NCBI RefSeq assembly: GCF_002949735.1
Contig: NZ_CP026681.1
Span: 3,858,501-3,922,500, forward strand
Direction: 5' to 3'
Source of the DNA: Nostoc sp. 'Peltigera membranacea cyanobiont' N6
GTDB taxonomy: Bacteria > Cyanobacteriota > Cyanobacteriia > Cyanobacteriales > Nostocaceae
DNA: 64,000 bases
Shown here: in pieces, positions 15,832-25,288 of the stretch
Numbering within the stretch: position 1 is the first letter of the stretch
Layout: every line of letters starts with the position of its first letter
The notes under the pieces: model-generated
Told to the model about the DNA's origin: nothing
Database searches by the model: none
What the model saw: only the letters and a program-made list of their open reading frames with translations
Program-made: the position numbers and the translations under genes

Positions 15832-18369
15832 TCAAACATCTAAGTAAGAAACAGAAGCAATTTCTGAAAGAATCTGTAACCAAGTAGGAATTGCTACCTC
15901 TGCTGGTAAGTCCCCAGCCGCTAAATATCTCAGCAAAGTTTCTTTTTTTGAAAGGTTTTGCAAACTAGGAATAATTTGATCCAAAATTCCTTCTAGTTCG
16001 GAATTAATTTGTTGATTAACTTCGCTAACATACTGTACAAGATGGAGACTAGCGCTAGCCGTGATTTCATCACGTAATCGTAGTACTAAAAGTTGGTGAT
16101 TGCTCGATCTAGATAAACCCTGGTTTTTTTCTGGGGCCCAGTCAAAGATTTGACCAACGTTGTGTTTCTCATCTTGACGCGCTAGGGGAAAGATGGTTTC
16201 AGGTGCAACAGTTTTATCTTTACTAGTGATTTCCGAAACGATCGCTTCCTTCCATTCGTTAGGATCGCATCCGAGTAATAATTTGTAAAAGAGATCGGCA
16301 TCTTCAAAACCAAATTTCTCTTCAATTTCTTGTTCCATATCTGGATGGAAAAATGCCTGTAATTGTTCGCGTTCTGGGGCTACATAATTTGACAATTGGT
16401 TTAACAAATCTACCACTGCTTGATGGATGCGATCGCGGGCAAAATCTTCTACTTCCTGAACGGTTTTTTCAAATACTGGATAAAAATCATCGCTCTTGGT
16501 TGGTAGGGAAGTATTTACACGATTTCCCCGATCGAATAATTTCCCGGCTGCACCTTTAGATTCCGCCAGAGCGATCGCTCCATTGTTGGCTTTGTTGAAG
16601 AGTAAAGTCCACTGGTTCCAATTGAGGATTCTAAAAGTGAGTTCGTCTTTAACTACATCGCTGACGACAACACCGCGCCGATCTTTAAGTGGTTCCGTCC
16701 CCAAATCTTTTTGAAAATTCCTGTAGATTTTATCCAAGCTTTCGACTACATAGCGCAACTCAAGAAAGGCGGGGCTGTCTCCTGTGGGGATACCTTGCTC
16801 GTGAATTTCATCTATGATGTCTTTCAAGTGGTCTTGTTGCTGACTCACGACATCAGAAGCTCTGCGAGTATCTTCATACAGTTGCTTCAAACCGTGAGTT
16901 GCTACGTGAGTTTGAATCAATTCCCGCAGCTTACTAAGTCCGCCATCTTGACCAAAGTAACCTAGCTGTTTGCCTAAATTACTGCGCGGATCGGTGTCTA
17001 AAAGCCGTTCGCTTAATAACTCCCATTTATCTTGTAGGCGTTTAGACCGATCTAGGTAATCAGGATAATCTAAGTTAGCCAAAAAATCTGGTGAGCCGGC
17101 TTTGACTGTACTAGAACGTTTTGCTAATTCAGCCAGTCCCAACAGTGGCGACAGTAAAACGATGCGGTCTTTTTGGGTTGTAAAGGCTTCTGCACCGTCA
17201 ATAGTAGTTTGCAGAACTTTGAGTTTTTGGAAAACGGTTTCCTCTTTTAAATGTGAACTATCTTCAATCAGTTGGTCGAGTTCTCTTTCGCCACCTTCAC
17301 TATCTAAAGGCAGTTGATCGAAGCGACCTACACCGACGAGAATCAAATCTTTCAGGTCTTGTCCCGGTCGCTGCTGCTGCATCATGGTGAAAATTTTATT
17401 GGCGCGATCGCTACCGGGAGATTTACCATTGAGCAATACCAAAATTGTTTGTACTTCTGCTAATTCTCGCAGCGACAAAAAGGTATCCCTAGCCCCCGAA
17501 TTAGCAGCCCCCAATCCCGGAAAGTCGATCAGAATAAATTTAGCAGCACCATTAAAATCCCAAATTTCCCGTGAGATTTTCACATCGATATCTACACGGC
17601 GGATGAGTGGAAAGCTATTCTGCAATAACTTTGTTGGTAGCCTCTGGGGTGGACTCGGCAATCGGATATGCGCTGGCGGTAAATCCTCAAATTTCAGACT
17701 TTGGATTGCCATTGGCTGTTCAACCAGTTGTAGCCCCTCACGGGCGGTAGTAGCATCAATCTGGTAGTGCCCACCACACATAACTTCCCCATAAGCTTGA
17801 TAAGCTCGGAGGAATAATACCAACTCCCGCAGTAAATAACGTAGCTCTAAATTGTTACTACTATTCCAAGCTTCCTCACACCAACCAATAATATCTTTGC
17901 CAGAGTTAAGTTTTGATACTGGTATCGGAGGAAGTCCTGCTGCTGTCGTGCGTTTATGGGCTTCCCCTAGCATGAAGCGTAGACACTCATGTACCCCTTC
18001 GTGAGAAAGATACTCTACAGTAAAATTACTTAATTGAGTAGTTGCAAAGTCGTCTTGCGGAATGATATGTATTGCGGTAACATTACCTGTAGTGGGGTTT
18101 TCACTGACTGGTAAAGCATCTGCATATCCAATTAGACTGCCTAAAAGTAAAGTTTTCCCACTACTGAATTCTCCCATCACCCCAATTTTGACAGGTGAAG
18201 TTGCAAGGTCTACAGTTTTCTGGGCAGCTGACCGCAAACGCAGGAGACAGTCATCAAGACTAGCCGGAACCCAATCTTCTTGTTTTGAAGGGTGCTGGGG
18301 CACAGAATCTATCTTTCGGAGGATGAATTCGCCGTACTCCTTAAAACGGCCCAGTTTATCTGGTTCCAT
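15832..18369 (-). CDS. Dynamin-like GTPase (bacterial dynamin family, SrfC-like context)
   Basis: A large GTPase of 845 residues from ATG 18369. G1 is GEFSSGKT (about residues 66-73), G2 lies in NPTTGNVTAI (about 91-100), G3 is DFPGLG (about 282-287) and G4 is the variant GRFDQ (about 348-352). GEFSSGKT and the TTGNVT switch are typical of bacterial dynamins. The remainder is helical, with probable stalk segments; no clear membrane helix is seen. An upstream in-frame ATG at 18390 exists, but GCAGGA 8-9 nt before 18369 supports the shorter form. First gene of a minus-strand cluster with an Hsp70-like ATPase. Predicted to remodel membranes or act as a GTP-driven switch. Confidence 0.87.
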   Translation of the reverse strand: MEPDKLGRFKEYGEFILRKIDSVPQHPSKQEDWVPASLDDCLLRLRSAAQKTVDLATSPVKIGVMGEFSSGKTLLLGSLIGYADALPVSENPTTGNVTAIHIIPQDDFATTQLSNFTVEYLSHEGVHECLRFMLGEAHKRTTAAGLPPIPVSKLNSGKDIIGWCEEAWNSSNNLELRYLLRELVLFLRAYQAYGEVMCGGHYQIDATTAREGLQLVEQPMAIQSLKFEDLPPAHIRLPSPPQRLPTKLLQNSFPLIRRVDIDVKISREIWDFNGAAKFILIDFPGLGAANSGARDTFLSLRELAEVQTILVLLNGKSPGSDRANKIFTMMQQQRPGQDLKDLILVGVGRFDQLPLDSEGGERELDQLIEDSSHLKEETVFQKLKVLQTTIDGAEAFTTQKDRIVLLSPLLGLAELAKRSSTVKAGSPDFLANLDYPDYLDRSKRLQDKWELLSERLLDTDPRSNLGKQLGYFGQDGGLSKLRELIQTHVATHGLKQLYEDTRRASDVVSQQQDHLKDIIDEIHEQGIPTGDSPAFLELRYVVESLDKIYRNFQKDLGTEPLKDRRGVVVSDVVKDELTFRILNWNQWTLLFNKANNGAIALAESKGAAGKLFDRGNRVNTSLPTKSDDFYPVFEKTVQEVEDFARDRIHQAVVDLLNQLSNYVAPEREQLQAFFHPDMEQEIEEKFGFEDADLFYKLLLGCDPNEWKEAIVSEITSKDKTVAPETIFPLARQDEKHNVGQIFDWAPEKNQGLSRSSNHQLLVLRLRDEITASASLHLVQYVSEVNQQINSELEGILDQIIPSLQNLSKKETLLRYLAAGDLPAEVAIPTWLQILSEIASVSYLDV

Positions 18370-18390
18370 AAAGTAGTTCCTGCCTAACAT

Positions 18391-19262
18391 TAATTTCTGT
18401 GAGCTTTATAACATATAAAATGCGAAGGCTAGCCATTGTTGCAACCTGTTGATATCACATTTAGCATCTCTCTCATTTAATTTGCGATTTTAGGATGAAG
18501 CATTTTGAAAAATCGGGTTTTTCAGGGAAAGTTGAAAAGGAATTCAGAAGTCAGAATGGGCTAAAGCCCCACTACCGCTAACAGAAATCCGAATAATTAA
18601 AGTAGGTTTTTATACACCCACAAGTTCAGAACAGTTTAGTTAGTATAGATGTGGGCATTGAATTGTTAGACTAATCATTCTAAGAGGATTTATGAAAAAC
18701 ATTAGGTAAATATAATTTGCTACTACACAAGCAAAGTTTACTTACCCGGAAAATATGAAATATCAAAAATTTCAAACCCACGGAGATGGGTTTTGTTTTT
18801 ATAGCCGTGACTGATAGTAGCCAGGACTTTAATTCATGCTGAATTCTTCTTGATAAAAAATCAATATTTATTTGATATGAAATTACTGATTATTGTGAAT
18901 TTCTGATAAAGATGTAATCGCGTCATGGCAAGTCATATAGTTTTTGTGAAGCTAAATAAGGTTTTGTCCAATGTGATTATATAGCTAAGATGAATTTAAA
19001 GGTAATTTTAAGAATAAACATAGCCGAATAATTTCCTGATAGATGAATAGTTTAATTTTAACGAATAGTATGAAGTTAATCTTAATCATAACTTCAGCAT
19101 TTTTTAATTTTATTTACAAGAGAAAAGTAATTATTGCAGATATAAAAATAAATAAAGTATTAAGATAAATAACAGACCGCAATGAAGATGATATCCCTTT
19201 ATTAACAAATTCTATTTTCCGACATCTTACCTTAATAATTTAGGCAGTGCAGGCAGGCAAAA
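18391..19262. other. Long AT-rich intergenic region between divergent genes
   Basis: 872 bp with no credible gene. It must contain the divergent promoters of the dynamin-like operon and the 1093-residue kinase. GGGCTAAAGCCCC at about 18547 is a short perfect palindrome. A terminator-like hairpin at 18774-18801 is not adjacent to any gene. The part from 18890 to 19200 is very AT-rich. Confidence 0.5.
18774..18801 (+). terminator. Orphan intrinsic-terminator-like hairpin
   Basis: AAACCCA-CGGAGA-TGGGTTT followed by TGTTTTTA. A 7-bp stem and a U-rich tail, about 460 bp before the next gene and not after any plus-strand gene. It could end a small RNA transcribed from about 18640, where TATAGAT resembles a -10. 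Confidence 0.4.
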
Positions 19263-22200
19263 GTGTTTTCTAAAAAGGTGCAGAGCTACATTAACCAAAT
19301 CATAGTCGAAGAGGAAGAAATACCACAGGATGAAAAAGTATTTTGCCGACAGGCGGATACTGCTCCTCTGATGATTTGGATGGCTGGATGCAATGCACTT
19401 TATTGTTACTTAAATTCAAATTGGTTGGAATTTACTGGAACCCATCTAAAAACAGGCGCGTCTGCATCGGCGCGAGGACAAGAGATAAGCAATATCTGGG
19501 CTTCTAGCGTCCATCCAGAAGATAGACTGCGATGTAATAATATATACTTAAAAGCATTTGCGACGGATGATTCCTTTCAGAGGCAATATCGCCTGCGTCG
19601 GGCTGATGGCGAATATCGCTGGATTTTAGATACAGCTGCGCCACGATTTGCAGTAGATGGCAGCTTTGTCGGTTACATCGGTTACTGTGTGGATGTAACA
19701 GAAGTGCAACCTAGCCTGAGAGAGAACTGCTCGGCATCTACAAATCCATCTCGTTGTCTACGCAAATTAACAGAACAAAAACAGGCGGCAGAATTAACAA
19801 AAGCCCAAAAGCAACTACAAGCCGAAACAGCAAAACGCCAACTAGTTGAAGCACAGTTACGCCAAAAAACATCAGAATTTACAGCAATTTTGCAAGTGCT
19901 TCCTGATTTGTACTTTCGTATTGATGCTGATGGAAATATTCTGGATTACAAGCCAGGAAAAATAGATAATTCGTATATGACAACAGAAGATTGTCAGGGT
20001 TTGAGTTTGCGAGAATGCCTACCAGATGTTGTTCGCGATCGCTTCCAGCAAGCAATAACTCAAGTCCTTGCAACTGAATCTTCAGTCAGTTTTGAATATA
20101 CTTTACCGCTCCTACAAGGAAATAATAATTTTGAAGCTAGGTTATTGCCGTTACCAGACCAGCAAATCATAGTTCTTATCCGCGACACCAGCGACAAAGT
20201 ACAAGCAGCACTAGTAGAAAGCGATGCCAAGTTTCGCACCATTATTGAAAATGCCAATAACGTTATTTTTGCCCTGAGCCTTGAGGGAATATTTTCCTAT
20301 GTTTCTCCTAACTGGACTCAAATTTTTGGGCATGAGGTTGCAGAAGTTGAAGGCAAATCCTTTATTCCCTTCATACATCCTGACGATGTACATATCTGTG
20401 TAGATTATTTCCAAAAAATTGCGACAACAACCCAAAAGCAAGACGCAATTGAATACCGGATAAAACACAAAGATGGTACTTGGCGATGGCATACAAGCAA
20501 CTCATCTGCTATTAGAGATGTTAATGGTAATATTCTAAACTTCGTTGGCATTTGCCATGACATCACCGATCGCAAACAAGCAGAAGAAGCTCTAGCAGAA
20601 CGGGCGCGTTTAGCAAATTTTCGTGCCGAGGTAGACGCGGCCCTGACTCAGAGTGACAGCTTACAAAATATGATGCGCCGTTGCACTGACGCTTTAGTTG
20701 AACATCTTGATGCAGCCTTTGCTCGCATCTGGACGCTGAACAAAAAAACAAATGTATTGGAGTTGCAAGTCAGTTCTGGGATATATACCCACATTAATGG
20801 GCCCCATAGATATGTGCCAGTAGGTCAATTCAAAATTGGTTTAATTGCCGAAGAAGGCAAACCTCATCAGACAAACTCTGTGCAGACAGATCCCCGCGTG
20901 GGTAACAAAGAATGGGCAAAGCGAGAGGGTATGGTTGCCTTTGCTGGCTATCCCCTGATTGTTGAAGATGAAACTGTAGGGGTAATAGCCATGTTTTGCC
21001 GCCAAATGGTGACAGAATCAACTTTTAAAGCCCTAGAATTCGCTGCCCAGGAGATTGCCATTGGCATCAAGCGCAAACAAGCAGAAGTCGCACTCAGAGA
21101 AAGCGTCCAACGGGAAGCATTACTTAATCGTCTTTCTAACCAGATTCGAGCTTCCTTGGATCTCAATTACATTGTAGAAACCGCAGTGCAGGAGATCCGT
21201 AACTTATTCCAGATCGATCGCTGCGCCTTCTTTTGGTATCGACAAGATACTGAGGTTCCCTACTGGGAGAAAGTATACGAAGCAAAAAGTTCCTCTTTAG
21301 GCTGTCTGCTTAACGATCGAGAAGCAACTAATGCAGAAATCGAACTCATCGCCGCCAAAACCTTGAATAAAGAAATCATCCGCATTAATGATATTGAGAC
21401 TGTGGGTAATGGCACTGCCCAGCTATTTTTGCAGAAGTTTGGTTTCACTGCCTTTATGTCGCTACCCGTACACACCCAATCTGGCGAAATAGGTGCATTT
21501 AGTTGTGGTTCTTATCAGGGCTTCCGGCCTTGGCTAGACAACGAAGTAGATTTACTACAAGCAGTTACAGTTCAATTAGCGATCGCCATTGACCAAGCTA
21601 AACTCTACACCCAAAGTCGCATCACGGCCCAAACTGCCCAAGACAAAGCCCAGCAGCTAGAAACTGCATTACTAGAACTTCAACAAACCCAAGCGCAACT
21701 GATTCAAACTGAAAAAATGTCCAGTTTAGGACAATTGGTTGCAGGTATTGCCCACGAAATCAATAATCCCGTAAATTTTATTTACGGCAATATTAGCCAC
21801 GCCCGTCAATATACTAAAGATTTGTTGCACTTGGTAGAACTTTATCAACAGAGTTACTCCCCAGCAACACCAAAGATTCACGAACAAATTGACACCATTG
21901 ATTTAGACTTTCTCAAGCAAGATTTGCCCAAAATTCTGGATTCTATGAACATGGGAGCCGAACGCATTCGGCAGATAGTCCTATCTTTACGCAATTTTTC
22001 TCGCCTTGATGAAGACGGTACGAAAGCAGTAGATATTCATGAAGGTATTAACAGCACCTTACTGCTGTTGCAAAATCGCCTGAAATCCAAACCGGGACAT
22101 CCCGAAATCCAAGTAATCCGAGACTATGGCAACCTACCACCAGTAGTCTGTCAGCCTGGAGAGATGAATCAGGTGTTTATGAATTTGTTGGCAAATGCGA

Positions 22201-22544
22201 TCGATGTTTTAGAGGAGTCATTTGTCATTAGTCATTTGTCATTAGTAAACAACTCTAAACAAATGACTTCTCCCCAAATTCGCATTCGTACCTTCATCCA
22301 AGAAGACCGTGTAATCATTAGCTTTGCCGACAATGGACTAGGTATGACTGAAGAAGTACGCAAACGCTTATTTGATCCCTTCTTTACTACAAAAGCCGTG
22401 GGTAAAGGCACGGGTATGGGGTTGTCAATTAGCTACCAAATTGTCGTACAAAAACACGGCGGACAAATCCAGTGTATTTCAGCACCAGGAGAAGGTGCGG
22501 AGTTTGTCATTATGATTCCACTACATGGGCAATCTTCAACATAG
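19263..22544 (+). CDS. PAS/GAF multi-sensor histidine kinase (1093 aa)
   Basis: A soluble sensor kinase. Domain order: PAS1 (about 30-150, ending in YCVDVTEV), a coiled-coil link, PAS2 (about 205-315), PAS3 (about 325-440, ending in CHDITDRKQAEEAL), GAF1 (about 450-600), GAF2 (about 620-785), a short coiled coil, then HisKA with the H-box GIAHEINNP (His near residue 830) and the ATPase with N-box NQVFMNLLANAID (near 969), DNGLGM and GTGMGLSI. No receiver domain. No phytochrome-type chromophore cysteine is evident. Between the N-box and the next strand a TCATTTGTC-type repeat adds about 10 residues (VISHLSLV) that paralogues lack. GTG start at 19263 with only a weak ribosome-binding site. A terminator follows. 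Confidence 0.9.
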   Translation: MFSKKVQSYINQIIVEEEEIPQDEKVFCRQADTAPLMIWMAGCNALYCYLNSNWLEFTGTHLKTGASASARGQEISNIWASSVHPEDRLRCNNIYLKAFATDDSFQRQYRLRRADGEYRWILDTAAPRFAVDGSFVGYIGYCVDVTEVQPSLRENCSASTNPSRCLRKLTEQKQAAELTKAQKQLQAETAKRQLVEAQLRQKTSEFTAILQVLPDLYFRIDADGNILDYKPGKIDNSYMTTEDCQGLSLRECLPDVVRDRFQQAITQVLATESSVSFEYTLPLLQGNNNFEARLLPLPDQQIIVLIRDTSDKVQAALVESDAKFRTIIENANNVIFALSLEGIFSYVSPNWTQIFGHEVAEVEGKSFIPFIHPDDVHICVDYFQKIATTTQKQDAIEYRIKHKDGTWRWHTSNSSAIRDVNGNILNFVGICHDITDRKQAEEALAERARLANFRAEVDAALTQSDSLQNMMRRCTDALVEHLDAAFARIWTLNKKTNVLELQVSSGIYTHINGPHRYVPVGQFKIGLIAEEGKPHQTNSVQTDPRVGNKEWAKREGMVAFAGYPLIVEDETVGVIAMFCRQMVTESTFKALEFAAQEIAIGIKRKQAEVALRESVQREALLNRLSNQIRASLDLNYIVETAVQEIRNLFQIDRCAFFWYRQDTEVPYWEKVYEAKSSSLGCLLNDREATNAEIELIAAKTLNKEIIRINDIETVGNGTAQLFLQKFGFTAFMSLPVHTQSGEIGAFSCGSYQGFRPWLDNEVDLLQAVTVQLAIAIDQAKLYTQSRITAQTAQDKAQQLETALLELQQTQAQLIQTEKMSSLGQLVAGIAHEINNPVNFIYGNISHARQYTKDLLHLVELYQQSYSPATPKIHEQIDTIDLDFLKQDLPKILDSMNMGAERIRQIVLSLRNFSRLDEDGTKAVDIHEGINSTLLLLQNRLKSKPGHPEIQVIRDYGNLPPVVCQPGEMNQVFMNLLANAIDVLEESFVISHLSLVNNSKQMTSPQIRIRTFIQEDRVIISFADNGLGMTEEVRKRLFDPFFTTKAVGKGTGMGLSISYQIVVQKHGGQIQCISAPGEGAEFVIMIPLHGQSST
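22218..22265. repeat. TCATTTGTCATTAG repeat inserted in a kinase gene
   Basis: TCATTTGTCATTAG occurs twice in a row, then an imperfect inverse AACAAATGACTTC follows. It is read in frame within the ATPase domain. The same repeat type lies inside the 28236-34118 gene at 32026-32083. Confidence 0.8.
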
Positions 22545-22629
22545 ATAAAACTTTAATCTTTTCTTAATCCAAAAGTTAACCTATTGGTTGTTAACTAAGA
22601 TCAATTCACTTTTTGCTGCAACATTTTAA

Positions 22630-22672
22630 CCCCCCAAAAACCTAAAGTTTACAGGAGTTGGGGGGATTATTT
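22630..22672 (+). terminator. Intrinsic terminator after the 1093-residue kinase
   Basis: CCCCCCAA (22630-22637) pairs with TTGGGGGG (22658-22665), followed by ATTATTT. Confidence 0.65.
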
Positions 22673-22820
22673 GTACTAGTATAGGGAGTTAGGACTGGAA
22701 ATATTACAGTTCAATTGATTGAAAAACGTTGTAATGGTAGTACTATCTTTGCGTCGGCATAGCCCAACTCAGGCGATAGCACCTTAAAAAAAATCCCTGA
22801 ATATAAGTAAGAAGGCTGGG

Positions 22821-23543
22821 ATGATACAACCCCAAGGTCAAAATAGTATCACCTACACACGAGTTATCCATCTAAGTCATGTAATTGACATAGATATTCC
22901 CCAGTGGCCGGGAGATCCCACAGTAGAATTTGAAACTGTGGCTGAACTGAATAATGATGGCTATTATCTCCGAGGTTTCGCCTTGGGGGAACATAGCGCT
23001 ACCCATATCAACGCCCCTAATAGCTTTCATAGCTATAGTATGGGAATTGACCAATACCCCGCCCAATCTCTGGTAGTACCTGCGGTGGTTATAGATATTC
23101 GCCAAGCCACAGCCATAAATTCTGATTATGCCCTGACTGTTGCTGATGTTATGGCTTGGGAAGAAGAATATGGTGAGATTCCTAAAGGGTGCGTAGTTAT
23201 ACTGAATACAGGTTGGCAAAAAAAGTGGTTTGATAAAAGTGCGTTCCTAAATCATGATGCTCAGGGTATTGCCCATTTTCCAGGGTTTGGTAGCGATGCG
23301 ACTCAATTCTTACTGAAGGAACGGCAAATCGCTGGATTAGGAATTGATACTCATGGTGTAGATCCCGGACAGGATAACACTTTTGCTACTAATCGTCTGG
23401 TATTGGAAAAACCGCGTATTGTTTTAGAAAATCTCACCAATTTGGATCAGTTACCACCTAAAGGTACTACTCTAGCGATCGGAATTCTCAGGTTGCGCGG
23501 TGGTTCTGGTTCTCCTGTGGGTGTCTTGGCGTTAGTGCCTTAA
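22821..23543 (+). CDS. Cyclase family protein (kynurenine formamidase-like)
   Basis: A 240-residue metal-dependent hydrolase of the cyclase/KynB family (PF04199). The N-terminal HVIDIDIPQWPGDP and GEHSATHINAPNSF segments correspond to the family's start and to its HxxTHxxxP metal-binding motif. GLGIDTHGVDPGQ near residue 175 is a second conserved region. Members hydrolyse formylkynurenine or related cyclic amides and esters; the substrate here is unknown. An aldehyde dehydrogenase gene follows 232 bp downstream on the same strand, which may indicate a small catabolic pair. Confidence 0.85.
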   Translation: MIQPQGQNSITYTRVIHLSHVIDIDIPQWPGDPTVEFETVAELNNDGYYLRGFALGEHSATHINAPNSFHSYSMGIDQYPAQSLVVPAVVIDIRQATAINSDYALTVADVMAWEEEYGEIPKGCVVILNTGWQKKWFDKSAFLNHDAQGIAHFPGFGSDATQFLLKERQIAGLGIDTHGVDPGQDNTFATNRLVLEKPRIVLENLTNLDQLPPKGTTLAIGILRLRGGSGSPVGVLALVP

Positions 23544-23626
23544 TTTTTATACCAATTTTCTAAACTTGAGGATAACCTAGAAAGCAAGCAAACTTAGTAC
23601 AGCTTTATATAAAATTGGTAACGTTT

Positions 23627-23726
23627 TTAAACGCAGAGGAACGCAAAGTAAACGCAAAGGTACGCAGAGTCTTGCCAAATTTTTTTGGCTTTTTATTTCT
23701 TTCTTTGTGTCCTTTGCGTCTATGCG
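23627..23726. repeat. Dispersed AACGCAAAGG repeat before the aldehyde dehydrogenase gene
   Basis: AACGCAGAGGAACGCAAAG, AAACGCAAAGGTACGCAGAG and an inverse CTTTGTGTCCTTTGCGTC arm. The block can fold into a large hairpin. It extends the downstream frame artificially, so the gene should start after it. Confidence 0.75.
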
Positions 23727-23775
23727 GTTCGTTCTTCATACAGAAGTTGTATTAGTACATCCAGGTATTTTCAAT

Positions 23776-25272
23776 ATGACAACTCCGCTATCTTGCCGCA
23801 ATTACATCGATGGTCAATGGTTGAGTGCTGTAGGGGAAGCAACTTTAGAAAGTCGTAACCCTGCAAACAAAACCGAAATCGTTGCCACATTTCCTCGTTC
23901 CCAAGTTAATGATGTAGATACAGCAGTAGCCGCCGCCCGTAAAGCCTACCGGAGTTGGCGTACAGTCCCGGCCCCAGCGAGGGCAGAATACATCTTTCGC
24001 GTCGGCGAAATATTACTCCAGCATAAAGAAGAACTTGCCCAGTTAATCAGTCGAGAGATGGGTAAACCTCTGACAGAAGCTAGGGGAGATGTGCAAGAAG
24101 GTATCGACTGTGCCTTTTACACTGCTGGCGAAGGACGGCGACTATTTGGACAAACCACACCGTCGGAAATGTCCAATAAATTCGCCATGACTGTGCGAAT
24201 GCCCATCGGTGTTTGTGCCTTAATTACTCCCTGGAATTTCCCTGTGGCAATTCCTTGCTGGAAAGCTATGCCTGCTTTGGTGTGTGGTAATACAGTCATC
24301 CTCAAACCTGCTGAAGATACCTCTGCTTGTGCAACTAAATTAATTGAAATTTTCCAACAAGCAGGTTTACCACCAGGAGTAATTAACTTGGTGCATGGTG
24401 TAGGAGAAGAAGCGGGGAAAGCTTTGGTTGAGCATCCCAACGTAGATTTGGTATCGTTTACTGGTTCTTCAGAAACGGGTGCTTTTGTTGGTGCTACTTG
24501 CGGACGGACTCACAAGCGCGTCTGTCTAGAAATGGGTGGTAAAAATGCCCAAGTGGTGATGGAAGATGCCGATTTGGAACTTGCCTTAGATGGTGCAGTG
24601 TGGGGAGCATTTGGAACAACCGGTCAACGGTGTACGGCCACTAGTCGCCTGATTTTGCATCGTGATATTAAAGAAAAATTTACCACCATGCTTTACGAGC
24701 GTACTAGTAAGTTACGCTTGGGTGCTGGCAATGACACTAATACAGATATTGGCCCGATTGTCAATGAAAAGCAACTTAAACAGGTAAGCAAGTATTTGGA
24801 TATCGCCCGTGAGGAAGGAGCAAAGGTTTTAATTGGTGGAGAAATTGCTAGTGAAGGCGAATTGAAAAATGGTTACTTTTTTCAGCCAACTATTTTGGAT
24901 GATGTAACTCCCGATATGCGGGTTGCCCGTGAAGAGATATTTGGGCCAGTGGTGGCATTAATTGAGGTTAGTTCTTTTGAGGAAGCGATCGCAATTCTCA
25001 ACGATAGCAATTACGGACTTTCTTCTTCAGTTTACACCCGCGATATCAATCGGGCTTTTACTGCCATGCGCGACATCGAAGCAGGTATCACTTATATTAA
25101 CGGCCCTACTATTGGTGCAGAAGTACATTTGCCCTTTGGTGGGGTGAAACAAACTGGTAACGGACACCGCGAAGCCGGAACTACTGCCTTGGATGTTTTC
25201 ACAGAATGGAAAAGTGTTTATGTTGACTTTTCTGGAAGTTTGCAACGCGCTCAGATAGATAACCGCAGTTAA
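23776..25272 (+). CDS. Aldehyde dehydrogenase (NAD(P)+-dependent)
   Basis: A 498-residue ALDH superfamily enzyme that oxidises an aldehyde to the acid. Landmarks are TPWNFPVAIPCWK (coenzyme-binding segment), FTGSSETG (nucleotide loop), the general base in LEMGGKNA (Glu near residue 253) and the catalytic cysteine in GQRCTATSR (near 287), with EEIFGPVVAL and LPFGGVKQTGNG near the end. It resembles the semialdehyde/lactaldehyde dehydrogenase subgroup, but the substrate is open. The frame is open from GTG 23707, but that stretch is a dispersed repeat; ATG 23776 gives the usual family N-terminus (CRNYIDGQW). Confidence 0.93.
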   Translation: MTTPLSCRNYIDGQWLSAVGEATLESRNPANKTEIVATFPRSQVNDVDTAVAAARKAYRSWRTVPAPARAEYIFRVGEILLQHKEELAQLISREMGKPLTEARGDVQEGIDCAFYTAGEGRRLFGQTTPSEMSNKFAMTVRMPIGVCALITPWNFPVAIPCWKAMPALVCGNTVILKPAEDTSACATKLIEIFQQAGLPPGVINLVHGVGEEAGKALVEHPNVDLVSFTGSSETGAFVGATCGRTHKRVCLEMGGKNAQVVMEDADLELALDGAVWGAFGTTGQRCTATSRLILHRDIKEKFTTMLYERTSKLRLGAGNDTNTDIGPIVNEKQLKQVSKYLDIAREEGAKVLIGGEIASEGELKNGYFFQPTILDDVTPDMRVAREEIFGPVVALIEVSSFEEAIAILNDSNYGLSSSVYTRDINRAFTAMRDIEAGITYINGPTIGAEVHLPFGGVKQTGNGHREAGTTALDVFTEWKSVYVDFSGSLQRAQIDNRS

Positions 25273-25288
25273 TTTTGTAATACAGCGA

